DNA of 64,000 bases from the NCBI GenBank assembly GCA_934098385.1, contig CAKOOJ010000001.1, forward strand, positions 124,001 through 188,000. The letters run 5' to 3'. A model generated the notes under the pieces. That model was given only the letters and a program-made list of their open reading frames with translations. It was not told the DNA's origin and did no database searches. Of the stretch, positions 9,112 through 16,660 are shown in pieces; the stretch's first letter is position 1, and each line of letters starts with the position of its first letter. The position numbers and the translations under genes are program-made. Origin of the DNA: an uncultured Bacilli bacterium (GTDB lineage: Bacteria > Bacillota_I > Bacilli_A > RF39 > UBA660).

Positions 9112-9146
9112 AAAAATAGTATAAACATAAATTTATACTATTTTAT
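9112..9146 (-). terminator. Terminator after surface paralog A
   Basis: On the minus strand AAAATAGTATAAA and TTTATACTATTTT form a long perfect stem with a five-base loop and a following T-run. The TAG stop of the surface protein lies in the 5' arm. Confidence 0.9.
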
Positions 9147-11078
9147 AACGTAAGGATTTTGTTGTGTGCCATCTCCGCTTGTTATTTTTGTGGAAGATAA
9201 AAGAGTTACTGTGGCACGGAGCGAGATAGAGTCGTTGCTGACAGGACCGAAGTCGATGTTCCCACCCGAACTTACTGCGAAAAGGAACCCTCCCAAAACA
9301 CCACTATTGAAGTGAGAAAGTGAAAAAATACACCAACCATTTGATATAGCATTTTTATTTAAGTAATATGTAGAATTACCTACATTATATTGCCCACCAG
9401 CAAACACTATTTCATCTACAGTTAACATTCCTACTTTATTTGTATCTATTTCTCCATTTCTTTTCTTATTTCCATCGCATTTTAATGATGGTATTTTTGT
9501 ATTCATTATTCTTTTATCTGCACTATATCTAAATGATGTTTTAACATTAATTAATTCTTCTGCTGTTTCTGTTTTTAATGCATATGTTGAACTATCATAC
9601 GCACTTGTTCTATCTCCTATACACCAATCTTCATTTTTAAGTAGTGCTTTATCACTATCTTTTGTTATTTTTCTCTCTAACCAAGCATTTAACTTTGTTC
9701 TTGCATTTCCAGTTGTATCTCCTGCACTATTTATATAATCATCTATATAATAACTTCCTACCATTTTATATCCATAATGAGCAGATAATTTTGTTCCTTG
9801 CACTCCAGCAGCACCATTTGTTGCATATCCACTTGATGTTGTTACATTTGTATCACTACATGATAGTTCTGAAGCTAATATTAGTTTTATACTTCCATCT
9901 CCTTGTATTCTGACTATTCTCCAACACATTCCTGCATAGTTTACAAAATTATCTTCTACTCCACCTCTATAATAATAACTTGTTCCATAATCATCTTCTG
10001 TTATACTCAATACTTTTTCTGTAGATTTTTTAGTTATTGAACTTGAATTTATCGTTGCATATTTTATTGTTGATACTATATCAGATACATTAGTTGATAT
10101 TTTATATATACTACTTTGATCTTGAGTATTTGATGTAGTTGGTGTACTTGTACTCCATACTGCATATTTCCCTACTAAACTACTTGCCATTGATGTTGTA
10201 TATTTTGCAGTTGCAATTGTTGGATTTACTAAAGTAATTTTGCCAGTTGTTTCGTTTATAGTATAATCATCTGCATATGAAATATAATAATTTGTAGCAT
10301 TACTCAATGTTGAAGTAAATGAAGTCGGATCACCTCCTTTTACATATATAAATGAACTTGTTGCTTGTCCAGGTGTAGTTGTTGGCGTTTCTTGATATAT
10401 TGTTCTTGTTGCATCACTACTTGATGCTGCAGTTTTTGCACTATCTATTATAGCAGTTGCTAAAGTATTTGTTCCATATGGTTTAAAATTATTTGGATCT
10501 ACTATATTTGCTTTTGCACTAAATGTTTTATTCATATCTACACTTTGATCTACATTCATTTCTTTATATGTTATTGTTAATGTATATACTTGTGCTTTAT
10601 CATCTGCTATATCATTTTGTACTAATATAGTTCCAAGTGAAGGAAATGTTGTTTCATCACTTACTCCATTACATGTTCCAGATATAGTTCCTGTTACTGT
10701 CTTATTTGTTTTATCTATGCTAAATCCCGTTTTAGAATATTGTTTACAATCTAATGTGTATACAATATCATCTTTTCTTTCAAATTGATTTACTACATTT
10801 TCTAGTGCTACTCCATATGTAACAGTTTTATTTCCTTTATTAGTTGCTACAAATGTTTTTGTCCATGTTTTTCCTGGTTCTACTGCACTATCTGTTATTA
10901 GTTCATCATTTACATCTGCATATTCAAGTAAAAGATTTGCTGTTGTAACACTAATAGATTTATTATTTTCATTCCCTTTTATCTTTGTTAAAAAGTATGC
11001 ATATGTAAGTCCTACTAATATTAATAGTACTAAAAATATACCAGTAACACTTACTATTATTCTTTGTTTTCTAGACAT
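9138..11078 (-). CDS. Surface protein paralog A with variable C-terminus
   Basis: A 646-residue exported protein. Residues 5-28 form one hydrophobic segment ending TYAYFLTK, resembling the signal of SipW/TasA-camelysin-type exported proteins. Residues about 35-205 are nearly identical, even in DNA, to two other genes in this window (32486-34366 and 46414-48087). Then comes a linker rich in Thr and Ser, a YYYRGGVEDNFVNYAGMCWR-type module, and a C-terminal module with VGMLTVDEIVFAGG that resembles the formylglycine-enzyme/C-lectin-like DUF6273 fold. The last 60 or so codons are GC-rich and full of C-ending codons, unlike the rest. Start ATG 11078 is preceded by AGGAATGA. A cell-surface or adhesin role is inferred. 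Confidence 0.8.
   Translation of the reverse strand: MSRKQRIIVSVTGIFLVLLILVGLTYAYFLTKIKGNENNKSISVTTANLLLEYADVNDELITDSAVEPGKTWTKTFVATNKGNKTVTYGVALENVVNQFERKDDIVYTLDCKQYSKTGFSIDKTNKTVTGTISGTCNGVSDETTFPSLGTILVQNDIADDKAQVYTLTITYKEMNVDQSVDMNKTFSAKANIVDPNNFKPYGTNTLATAIIDSAKTAASSSDATRTIYQETPTTTPGQATSSFIYVKGGDPTSFTSTLSNATNYYISYADDYTINETTGKITLVNPTIATAKYTTSMASSLVGKYAVWSTSTPTTSNTQDQSSIYKISTNVSDIVSTIKYATINSSSITKKSTEKVLSITEDDYGTSYYYRGGVEDNFVNYAGMCWRIVRIQGDGSIKLILASELSCSDTNVTTSSGYATNGAAGVQGTKLSAHYGYKMVGSYYIDDYINSAGDTTGNARTKLNAWLERKITKDSDKALLKNEDWCIGDRTSAYDSSTYALKTETAEELINVKTSFRYSADKRIMNTKIPSLKCDGNKKRNGEIDTNKVGMLTVDEIVFAGGQYNVGNSTYYLNKNAISNGWCIFSLSHFNSGVLGGFLFAVSSGGNIDFGPVSNDSISLRATVTLLSSTKITSGDGTQQNPYVIK
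9160..9330 (-). other. GC-rich, C-ending-codon variable segment of paralog A
   Basis: About 100 bases around 9190-9290 are close to 54% G+C by my count, in a genome of roughly one quarter G+C. In the reading frame many codons here end in C (AAC, ATC, GAC, TTC, GTC, AGC, CTC, GCC), which is rare elsewhere in the window. The segment corresponds to the end of the C-lectin-like domain. The pattern fits a retroelement-diversified variable region or a recent import by recombination; neither is proven. Confidence 0.45.
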
Positions 11079-11110
11079 CTATATCATTCCTACTTTCTTA
11101 TTCTAATAAA

Positions 11111-11139
11111 ATTATAAAATAAAAAGTACTTTATATCAA
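11111..11139 (-). promoter_or_regulatory. Promoter of surface paralog A
   Basis: On the minus strand TTGATA, 17 bases, TATAAT, about 33 bases before the start codon. The -35 region overlaps a small hairpin (GTACTT/AAGTAC followed by T-run, 11121-11143) that would terminate transcription arriving from the upstream peptide cassette. Paralog B has the same promoter layout. Confidence 0.7.
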
Positions 11140-11179
11140 GTACAAATATTAATCATTTTGAAATAATGTATTGCTTATA

Positions 11180-11208
11180 TTGACACATCATTATCCAAAT
11201 GTTAAAAT
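11180..11208 (+). promoter_or_regulatory. Promoter of cassette-1 ncRNA
   Basis: TTGACA at 11180-11185, a 17-base spacer and TAAAAT at 11203-11208. The same block, with an 18-base spacer, recurs at 48300-48329 in front of the second cassette. Confidence 0.75.
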
Positions 11209-11214
11209 TAATTT

Positions 11215-11291
11215 AAGTAGAACATTTATTGTTAAATGTCCTACCTTTATGTGTAGCGACATTTGTACTTTCTAAGTACTATGTCTTTTTT
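11215..11291 (+). ncRNA. Short convergent ncRNA, cassette 1 (antitoxin-like)
   Basis: Downstream of a strong promoter a roughly 77-base transcript is predicted. Its 5' end folds as GTAG-A-ACATTT, a loop, AAATGT-C-CTAC (11217-11244). It ends in a textbook terminator: GACAT..GTACTT, three-base loop, AAGTAC.ATGTC and TTTTTT (11258-11291). No reading frame is evident. It is convergent with, and antisense to, the 3' region of a transcript for the 29-residue peptide at 11313-11402. The layout matches 3'-overlapping type I antitoxins such as RatA or SR4. Identity as an antitoxin is inference. Confidence 0.65.
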
Positions 11292-11312
11292 ATTTACCAA
11301 AACCCCCATAAA

Positions 11313-11402
11313 TTAGTCTTTTATAAAACTATATAAGATTTTAATAAAAAATATAATAATTATTCTATCCAATATTTTTATAATATATGAATAAAACTTC
11401 AT
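11313..11402 (-). CDS. 29-residue hydrophobic peptide (type I toxin-like), cassette 1
   Basis: The ATG at 11402 has GGGAG eight bases upstream and opens a 29-codon frame ending TAA 11313-11315. The peptide begins MKFYSYIIKILDR, has a central Ile/Phe-rich run and ends SFIKD: one short membrane or amphipathic helix with basic residues, like TxpA, BsrG or Fst toxins and PSM-like peptides. The region around it is conserved in arrangement with the 48536-48634 peptide. Toxicity is inferred only from shape and context. Confidence 0.55.
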   Translation of the reverse strand: MKFYSYIIKILDRIIIIFFIKILYSFIKD

Positions 11403-11437
11403 AACTATTACTCCCTTCATACTTAAATATAAAAGGC

Positions 11438-11460
11438 AGGACATAAACAATAAATGTTCT
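11438..11460 (-). repeat. 5' leader repeat of peptide mRNA, cassette 1
   Basis: Read on the minus strand this starts AGAACATTTATTGTTTATG and matches, with only two differences, the 5' hairpin of the ncRNA at 11219-11242 on the plus strand. The two copies form an inverted repeat flanking the peptide gene. On the outer side lies a conserved TAGTATATA block that probably includes the -10 of the peptide promoter. Confidence 0.65.
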
Positions 11461-11557
11461 GGTTTTATATACTACAATAAACTATTTAAAAAATATGTCT
11501 TATTATGTAACAAGTATAAATTATATATAATTACTAATAATAATACTGGTGGAATAT

Positions 11558-12949
11558 ATGAATAAAATAGTTAGTTATATAAATAAAGAATTTAAAGAAT
11601 GTAATGATTTAATATGTAAAAAAATAAGAATAAAATTAAAAAAATATTATGTAATATATTTAGAAACTATAAGTAGTAGTGATAAAGTAAATGCTTTTAT
11701 ATTAAATGGAATGTCTTTTAATAAAAATATAAATAATATAAATAAGTCAATACCTAGTCCTAATTTTGTAGAAATAAAAAAAATAGATCAAATAAATTAT
11801 TATTTATGTAATGGTTATACAATTATTATAAATAAAAATAATGTATATGGTGTAGAAACTAAAGCTGAATTAGATAGAAGTATAAGTGAAGCAACTACTG
11901 AACCTAATTTATATGGACCTAAGGATAGTTTTGTAGAAAATATTCAAAAAAATTTAGGTCTTATTAAACGTAGACTTAAGACTAATCATTTAAAAAATAA
12001 AGTTAAAGTAATAGGAAGAGATAGTAAAAGTATAATTAATATATTATATATAGATAATATTGCTAATAATAAATTTATTAGTGAAATAGAAAATAAATTG
12101 GATAATATAGATATTGATGGAATATTAGATTCTGGTATGTTAAAAAAAATATTGGATGATAATAAAAATCCTTTTCCAACTATAAAAACTACTGAAAGAC
12201 CTGATACTGTATGTTCTAATTTATTAAATGGTAAAGTATGTATTTTAGTAGATGGTAGTCCATATTCTTTAATACTACCTACTTTCTTACTTGATTTTTT
12301 TACTAATACAAGTGATGCTTATGCTAAAAGTGTAAATGTAATTTTTATTAAAATACTTAGAATATTATGTTTTATATTATCTGTTGGGTTACCCGGATAC
12401 TATATTGCTATAACAACGTATAATCAAGAAACTATCCCACTACCCCTTCTTCTTAATTTTGCAACTCAAAGAAGCGGTGTTCCTTTTCCACCAATAGTAG
12501 AAGCTTTAACAATGCTAATAATATGTGAAATATTAAAAGAAAGTGATTTACGTTTTCCACATAATTATGGTTCTGCAATTAGCATACTTGGTGCTTTAAT
12601 ATTAGGAGAAGCAGCAGTTAATGCTGGTTTAGTTAGTCCAATAATGATAATAGTTGTTGCAATGACTTTTATATCAAGCTTACTTTTTACAGATACAGAA
12701 ATATCAGGAGCATTAAGAGTATGGAGAACTATATTATTAACATTTAGTACATTCTTTGGATTATATGGTTTATCGTTATCCATAATATTATTTTTAATAA
12801 ATGTTACTAGTTATAAATCTATGTATATAAATTATACATTTCCAATTGAACCTAATGATAAAAATTATTTAAAGAAAATAGTATTTGGTACTAGTACTAA
12901 TAAAAGAAGTAAATACTTAACTAATAATACTACTAAAAGCAATTTGTAG
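11558..12949 (+). CDS. gerAA: Spore germinant receptor subunit A (GerA family)
   Basis: A 463-residue protein of the GerAA/SpoVAF family, the A subunit of nutrient germinant receptors in the spore inner membrane. The soluble N-terminal half contains family landmarks (DSKSIINILYIDNIAN, PFPTIKTTERPD, GKVCILVDGSPYSLI) and the second half has hydrophobic segments with LPGYYIAITTYNQETIP and QRSGVPFPPIVE. The start is the ATG at 11558; GGTGGAA precedes it, whereas an in-frame GTG at 11549 lies within that site. It is first in an A-C-B operon. Confidence 0.95.
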   Translation: MNKIVSYINKEFKECNDLICKKIRIKLKKYYVIYLETISSSDKVNAFILNGMSFNKNINNINKSIPSPNFVEIKKIDQINYYLCNGYTIIINKNNVYGVETKAELDRSISEATTEPNLYGPKDSFVENIQKNLGLIKRRLKTNHLKNKVKVIGRDSKSIINILYIDNIANNKFISEIENKLDNIDIDGILDSGMLKKILDDNKNPFPTIKTTERPDTVCSNLLNGKVCILVDGSPYSLILPTFLLDFFTNTSDAYAKSVNVIFIKILRILCFILSVGLPGYYIAITTYNQETIPLPLLLNFATQRSGVPFPPIVEALTMLIICEILKESDLRFPHNYGSAISILGALILGEAAVNAGLVSPIMIIVVAMTFISSLLFTDTEISGALRVWRTILLTFSTFFGLYGLSLSIILFLINVTSYKSMYINYTFPIEPNDKNYLKKIVFGTSTNKRSKYLTNNTTKSNL

Positions 12950-12962
12950 TATTTTTTTTTAT
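12926..12962 (+). terminator. Internal terminator between gerAA and gerAC
   Basis: AATACTAC and GTAGTATT form an 8-bp perfect stem around a 12-base loop, followed by nine or more T. The 5' arm lies within the last codons of gerAA. It probably makes downstream receptor subunits less abundant unless readthrough occurs. Confidence 0.7.
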
Positions 12963-12992
12963 ATTTTAATCATAATAAAATTGGTGGAATAT

Positions 12993-14078
12993 ATGAAATT
13001 ATATAGAATATTATTACTATTTCTTATAACAATTACTTTATCTGGTTGTAGTACAAATTATCAATCTCTAAATGATATGGCAATAGTTTCATGTGTATTA
13101 ATAGATAAAGATGAAGATAATAATTTTATTACTTATATAGAATTATATAAAGAAGAAAAAAGTGAAAATAAAAGTAAAAAATTATCTTATTTTGTAAAAG
13201 GATTAGGTAAAACAATTAAATCTAGTATGAATGATGCAGCAAGTAGTATATCTAAAAATTTATATTATGTTCATATTAATGCAGTTATATTTTCAAAAGA
13301 TGTTGCATCAACAAATATGGAAGATTTATTTAATTATTTAGTTAGTAGAGTTCAAATAAATTCTAATTATTATATTTTAATAAGTGATGATATAAAAGAA
13401 TTATTAGATACTAAAGATAATGATAATGATATATTAGGAGAAAAAATAGATAAATTAATAAATAATAGTACTAATAGTGGTACTATGGCTAATTATGATT
13501 TTATGGAAATATTAAGAAATTTCACTTCTCCAAATAAAGATATACATTTAAATAAAATAAGTGTTAGAAATGATTTAACAACTATTAAAGATGGATATTA
13601 TTTTAATGGCGAAAAATTAGCTGGAGAATTAGATAATAATGATTTAAAACTAATTAATTTATTTAAAAAAAGTAATAATATATATTTTACTTATAAATAT
13701 AATAAAGATTATTATAATTTAAAAATAGATAGTTCAAATGTATCTTATAATATAAAAGATAAAATAAATATTAAATTAGATATAAAAGCTGATATAGATA
13801 CTGCTGGAGAAAATATTAAAACTGCTAATATAAATGTTGTAGAAAAATTAAATAAACATACAGCACAAAGTATAGAACATGATTTGAATAATCTATTAAA
13901 TAGGTTAAAAAAAGATAAGAGTGATATATTAGGTATAAATAATTATATTTATAAAATATATGGTAAGAAAAAGTTAGATTTTTTTAAAGATGATTTTGAT
14001 ATAAAAGTAAATGTAGTAATAAATAAAAAAGGTTTAGTACATGATACTTTAGGAGGAAACTATCATGAAAAAGAATAA
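12993..14078 (+). CDS. gerAC: Spore germinant receptor lipoprotein subunit C
   Basis: A 361-residue lipoprotein of the GerAC family. The signal ends in a lipobox, LSGC, near residue 20, giving a lipid-anchored Cys. The rest shows the family pattern, with KNLYYVHINAVIFSKDVA and a lysine-rich C-terminus. The start ATG at 12993 is preceded by the same GGTGGAATAT leader as gerAA. Its last 14 bases overlap gerAB. Subunit C acts in receptor assembly and germinant response at the spore inner membrane. Confidence 0.93.
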   Translation: MKLYRILLLFLITITLSGCSTNYQSLNDMAIVSCVLIDKDEDNNFITYIELYKEEKSENKSKKLSYFVKGLGKTIKSSMNDAASSISKNLYYVHINAVIFSKDVASTNMEDLFNYLVSRVQINSNYYILISDDIKELLDTKDNDNDILGEKIDKLINNSTNSGTMANYDFMEILRNFTSPNKDIHLNKISVRNDLTTIKDGYYFNGEKLAGELDNNDLKLINLFKKSNNIYFTYKYNKDYYNLKIDSSNVSYNIKDKINIKLDIKADIDTAGENIKTANINVVEKLNKHTAQSIEHDLNNLLNRLKKDKSDILGINNYIYKIYGKKKLDFFKDDFDIKVNVVINKKGLVHDTLGGNYHEKE

Positions 14079-15054
14079 AGAATATTTAAGTTTAACTAAC
14101 TTTTTTAGTAAAGCTTTATTTCTTGGTATAGGATTATCAAAAGTATTAATTGATGCAAAAGAAAGTGCTATATTTAGTATAATACTAGGTACTATATTTG
14201 GTACTTTAATACTATTTATATTAAATAAATTATCTTTTTATAAATGTAATGGATTAAGAAGATTTATTATGTTTATTATTATATATATATTACTTGTAAT
14301 AGGTTTAACAGAATTTACTACTTTAATATCAAGTATATATTTAATAGATATTAAAAAATATATTCTTATGTTACCTACTCTAGCTGTTATATTATATATG
14401 AATAGTAAAAATATAGAAGTACATTATAAAGTATCAAGTATGTTATATATTGTATCTTTTACTATATTTATTATTACATTTTTTAGTTTAGCACCTCAAA
14501 TAGATTATTTAAATTTATTACCATTATTTAATGTTAGTTTTAAAAAAATATTATTTACTTCTTTAGAATTTACTCTATTTAGTGTAGTACCTAATATATT
14601 ATTAGGTGGATTAGATATTAAAAAGGATAATAAAATAATAAAAAGATATTTAATGTCTAATTTATTATTAAGTTTAATGATATTAGTTACACAAGGTATA
14701 TTAAGTGTAGAATTAGTAAGAATGTTTAAATATCCAGAATATATTGTTTTAAAAAAGATTAGTTTATTAGATTTTATTAATAATGTAGAAAATATTATAT
14801 CTTTCTTATGGATATTTACTATATTTATGTATTTAAGTATATGTAGTAAAGAATTATATGATATGTCTTATGATACATTTAATAATAAATATATTTATCC
14901 TATATTTTTATTTATAAGTACTTATTTTATATCTAATTATTTTTTAGATAATGTTAATTGTTTACTATTTTTATTTAATAATTTATGGTTAATATTATTA
15001 GTTATATTAGTAATATATATTTTAGTTAATGTGAAGAGTTTAAAAAAGAAATAA
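14065..15054 (+). CDS. gerAB: Spore germinant receptor permease-like subunit B
   Basis: A 329-residue polytopic membrane protein of the GerAB/endospore permease family, probably the ligand-binding subunit. Around ten hydrophobic segments are visible. Family features include LIDAKESAIFSIILGTIFG near residue 30 and a conserved Asn/Glu-containing centre. AGGAGG inside the end of gerAC precedes the ATG, so translation is coupled. A bidirectional terminator follows. Confidence 0.92.
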   Translation: MKKNKEYLSLTNFFSKALFLGIGLSKVLIDAKESAIFSIILGTIFGTLILFILNKLSFYKCNGLRRFIMFIIIYILLVIGLTEFTTLISSIYLIDIKKYILMLPTLAVILYMNSKNIEVHYKVSSMLYIVSFTIFIITFFSLAPQIDYLNLLPLFNVSFKKILFTSLEFTLFSVVPNILLGGLDIKKDNKIIKRYLMSNLLLSLMILVTQGILSVELVRMFKYPEYIVLKKISLLDFINNVENIISFLWIFTIFMYLSICSKELYDMSYDTFNNKYIYPIFLFISTYFISNYFLDNVNCLLFLFNNLWLILLVILVIYILVNVKSLKKK

Positions 15055-15080
15055 TTTTTTAGTTTTAATTATTTCTTTTT
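15042..15080. terminator. Bidirectional terminator between gerAB and a convergent gene
   Basis: AAAGAAATAAT and ATTATTTCTTT pair, with T-runs on both strands, at the convergence point of the gerA operon and the minus-strand gene at 15069. Confidence 0.8.
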
Positions 15081-15383
15081 ATTTATAATAACCTTATTAT
15101 CTTTTATATTTATTTTGATGTTTTCATCTAATTCTTCTTTGCTTATAGGATCATATTGTGTATCTAAATATTCTTTATCATATAAATCTTTTAATTTAAA
15201 TTTCTTATCACATTTATCTTCTAAATAACATTTATATGAAACATATTCTATTTTTGAATATAAAACATTATATAATTTTTTCTCATGATTTTTATTTAAT
15301 TTATATATTGTTAATATTAATAGTATGATGAATACAATACTTAATATAATTATTGATATTTTATTTATTTTTTTCTTCTCCAT
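15069..15383 (-). CDS. Small single-pass membrane protein
   Basis: A 104-residue protein with Lys-rich N-terminus, one membrane helix (about residues 9-29) and a charged, Lys/Asp-rich outer part containing two Cys (YKCYLEDKCDKK). It overlaps the end of tgt by 23 bases, so it is translated from the same mRNA. I do not recognise a family. The Cys pair could form a disulfide outside the membrane. Confidence 0.75.
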   Translation of the reverse strand: MEKKKINKISIIILSIVFIILLILTIYKLNKNHEKKLYNVLYSKIEYVSYKCYLEDKCDKKFKLKDLYDKEYLDTQYDPISKEELDENIKINIKDNKVIINKKK

Positions 15384-16485
15384 AATAATTCTTTATAAAC
15401 TCCTCTTTATATTCTAATATGTTATCATTTTTTATTGTTTCTCTTAAATCTTCTGTTAGTCTAATTAAATATCTTATATTGTGTATTGATAATAGTCTTG
15501 CACCAAAAGTTTCATTAGCATTTATTAAATGTTTTATATATGATTTAGTATAATTTTTACAAGCATAACAGTCACAATCTTTTTCTATAGGACTAAAGTC
15601 TTTTTTATATTTAGCATTTTTTAAGTTTATTTTACCATATTTAGTAAGTGCATGACCATGTCTTGCAAGACGTGTTGGACTTACACAATCAAATATATCA
15701 ATTCCTCTAATTACATTTTCTATTATATCTATAGGATCTCCAACTCCCATTAAATATCTTACTTTATCTTTTGGTAGATGTTTTGTTGACATTTCAACCA
15801 TTTTATACATAGTTTTTTTATCTTCTCCGACACTTGTTCCACCAATACTATATCCATCAAAATTCATCTTTACTAACTCTTCTGCACAATGTTGTCTTAA
15901 ATCTGGATATTCTCCTCCTTGAACAATTCCAAATAGACTTTGACGCTCGTTATTAAATACGTCTTTGCCTCTTTTTGCCCAACGTAATGTTCTTTCTACA
16001 CTTTCTTTACAATAATCATATGTTGCAGGATACCCTATACATTCGTCAAAACTCATTGCTATATCACTGTCTAATTTGTTTTGTATTTCAATACTTTTTT
16101 CTGGTGTTAAGAATAAATTATCTCCATTTAAATGATTTTTAAATTTTACGCCTTCTTCTGAAATATCTTTTGGTTTTGCTAAACTGAATACTTGAAATCC
16201 ACCACTATCAGTTAGTATTGGTCCGTTCCAGTTCATAAATTTATGAAGTCCACCAGCTTCATTTACTATATCTTCTCCAGGTCTTAACCATAAATGATAA
16301 GTATTTGATAAAATAATTCCAGCATGCAAATCTTTTAATTCTTCAGGACTTAATGTTTTTACAGTTGCTTGAGTTCCAACAGGCATAAACATTGGTGTAT
16401 CATATTCACCATAATTTGTTTTTATTTTACCAAGTCTAGCATTTGTATTTTTTTCCTCTTTTATTAATGTATATTCTATTTTCAT
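15361..16485 (-). CDS. tgt: tRNA-guanine transglycosylase
   Basis: A 374-residue enzyme that exchanges G34 for a queuosine precursor in tRNAs with GUN anticodons. It shows LLSNTYHLWLRPGE-like SNTYHLWLRPG, the active-site region TDSGGFQVFSLA, GGTSVGE, FDCVSPTRLARHG with the nucleophile Asp, and the zinc site CDCYACKNYTKSYIKHLI. Length is normal. It is normally near queA or yajC; here the only partner is a small membrane protein downstream. Confidence 0.97.
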   Translation of the reverse strand: MKIEYTLIKEEKNTNARLGKIKTNYGEYDTPMFMPVGTQATVKTLSPEELKDLHAGIILSNTYHLWLRPGEDIVNEAGGLHKFMNWNGPILTDSGGFQVFSLAKPKDISEEGVKFKNHLNGDNLFLTPEKSIEIQNKLDSDIAMSFDECIGYPATYDYCKESVERTLRWAKRGKDVFNNERQSLFGIVQGGEYPDLRQHCAEELVKMNFDGYSIGGTSVGEDKKTMYKMVEMSTKHLPKDKVRYLMGVGDPIDIIENVIRGIDIFDCVSPTRLARHGHALTKYGKINLKNAKYKKDFSPIEKDCDCYACKNYTKSYIKHLINANETFGARLLSIHNIRYLIRLTEDLRETIKNDNILEYKEEFIKNYYGEEKNK

Positions 16486-16626
16486 ATTGCACTCCTAACA
16501 CGTATAATTATATACTAATTTGAATAGAGATTACAACCAAAATTATTTCTTTTACTTCTAATAAAAGAAAAAATCATAACTTAAGTATGATCTTATATAT
16601 TTTGGAATAATTATCATCCATTATTT

Positions 16627-16653
16627 AAAAGCCCGAATTTTATAAAAAAGGGC
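16627..16653 (-). terminator. Terminator after parE
   Basis: On the minus strand GCCC and GGGC pair around a long AT loop and are followed by TTTT. The GC-only stem is unusual here. The stretch between 16486 and 16660 otherwise holds no gene. Confidence 0.55.
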
Positions 16654-16660
16654 GGGTTTT

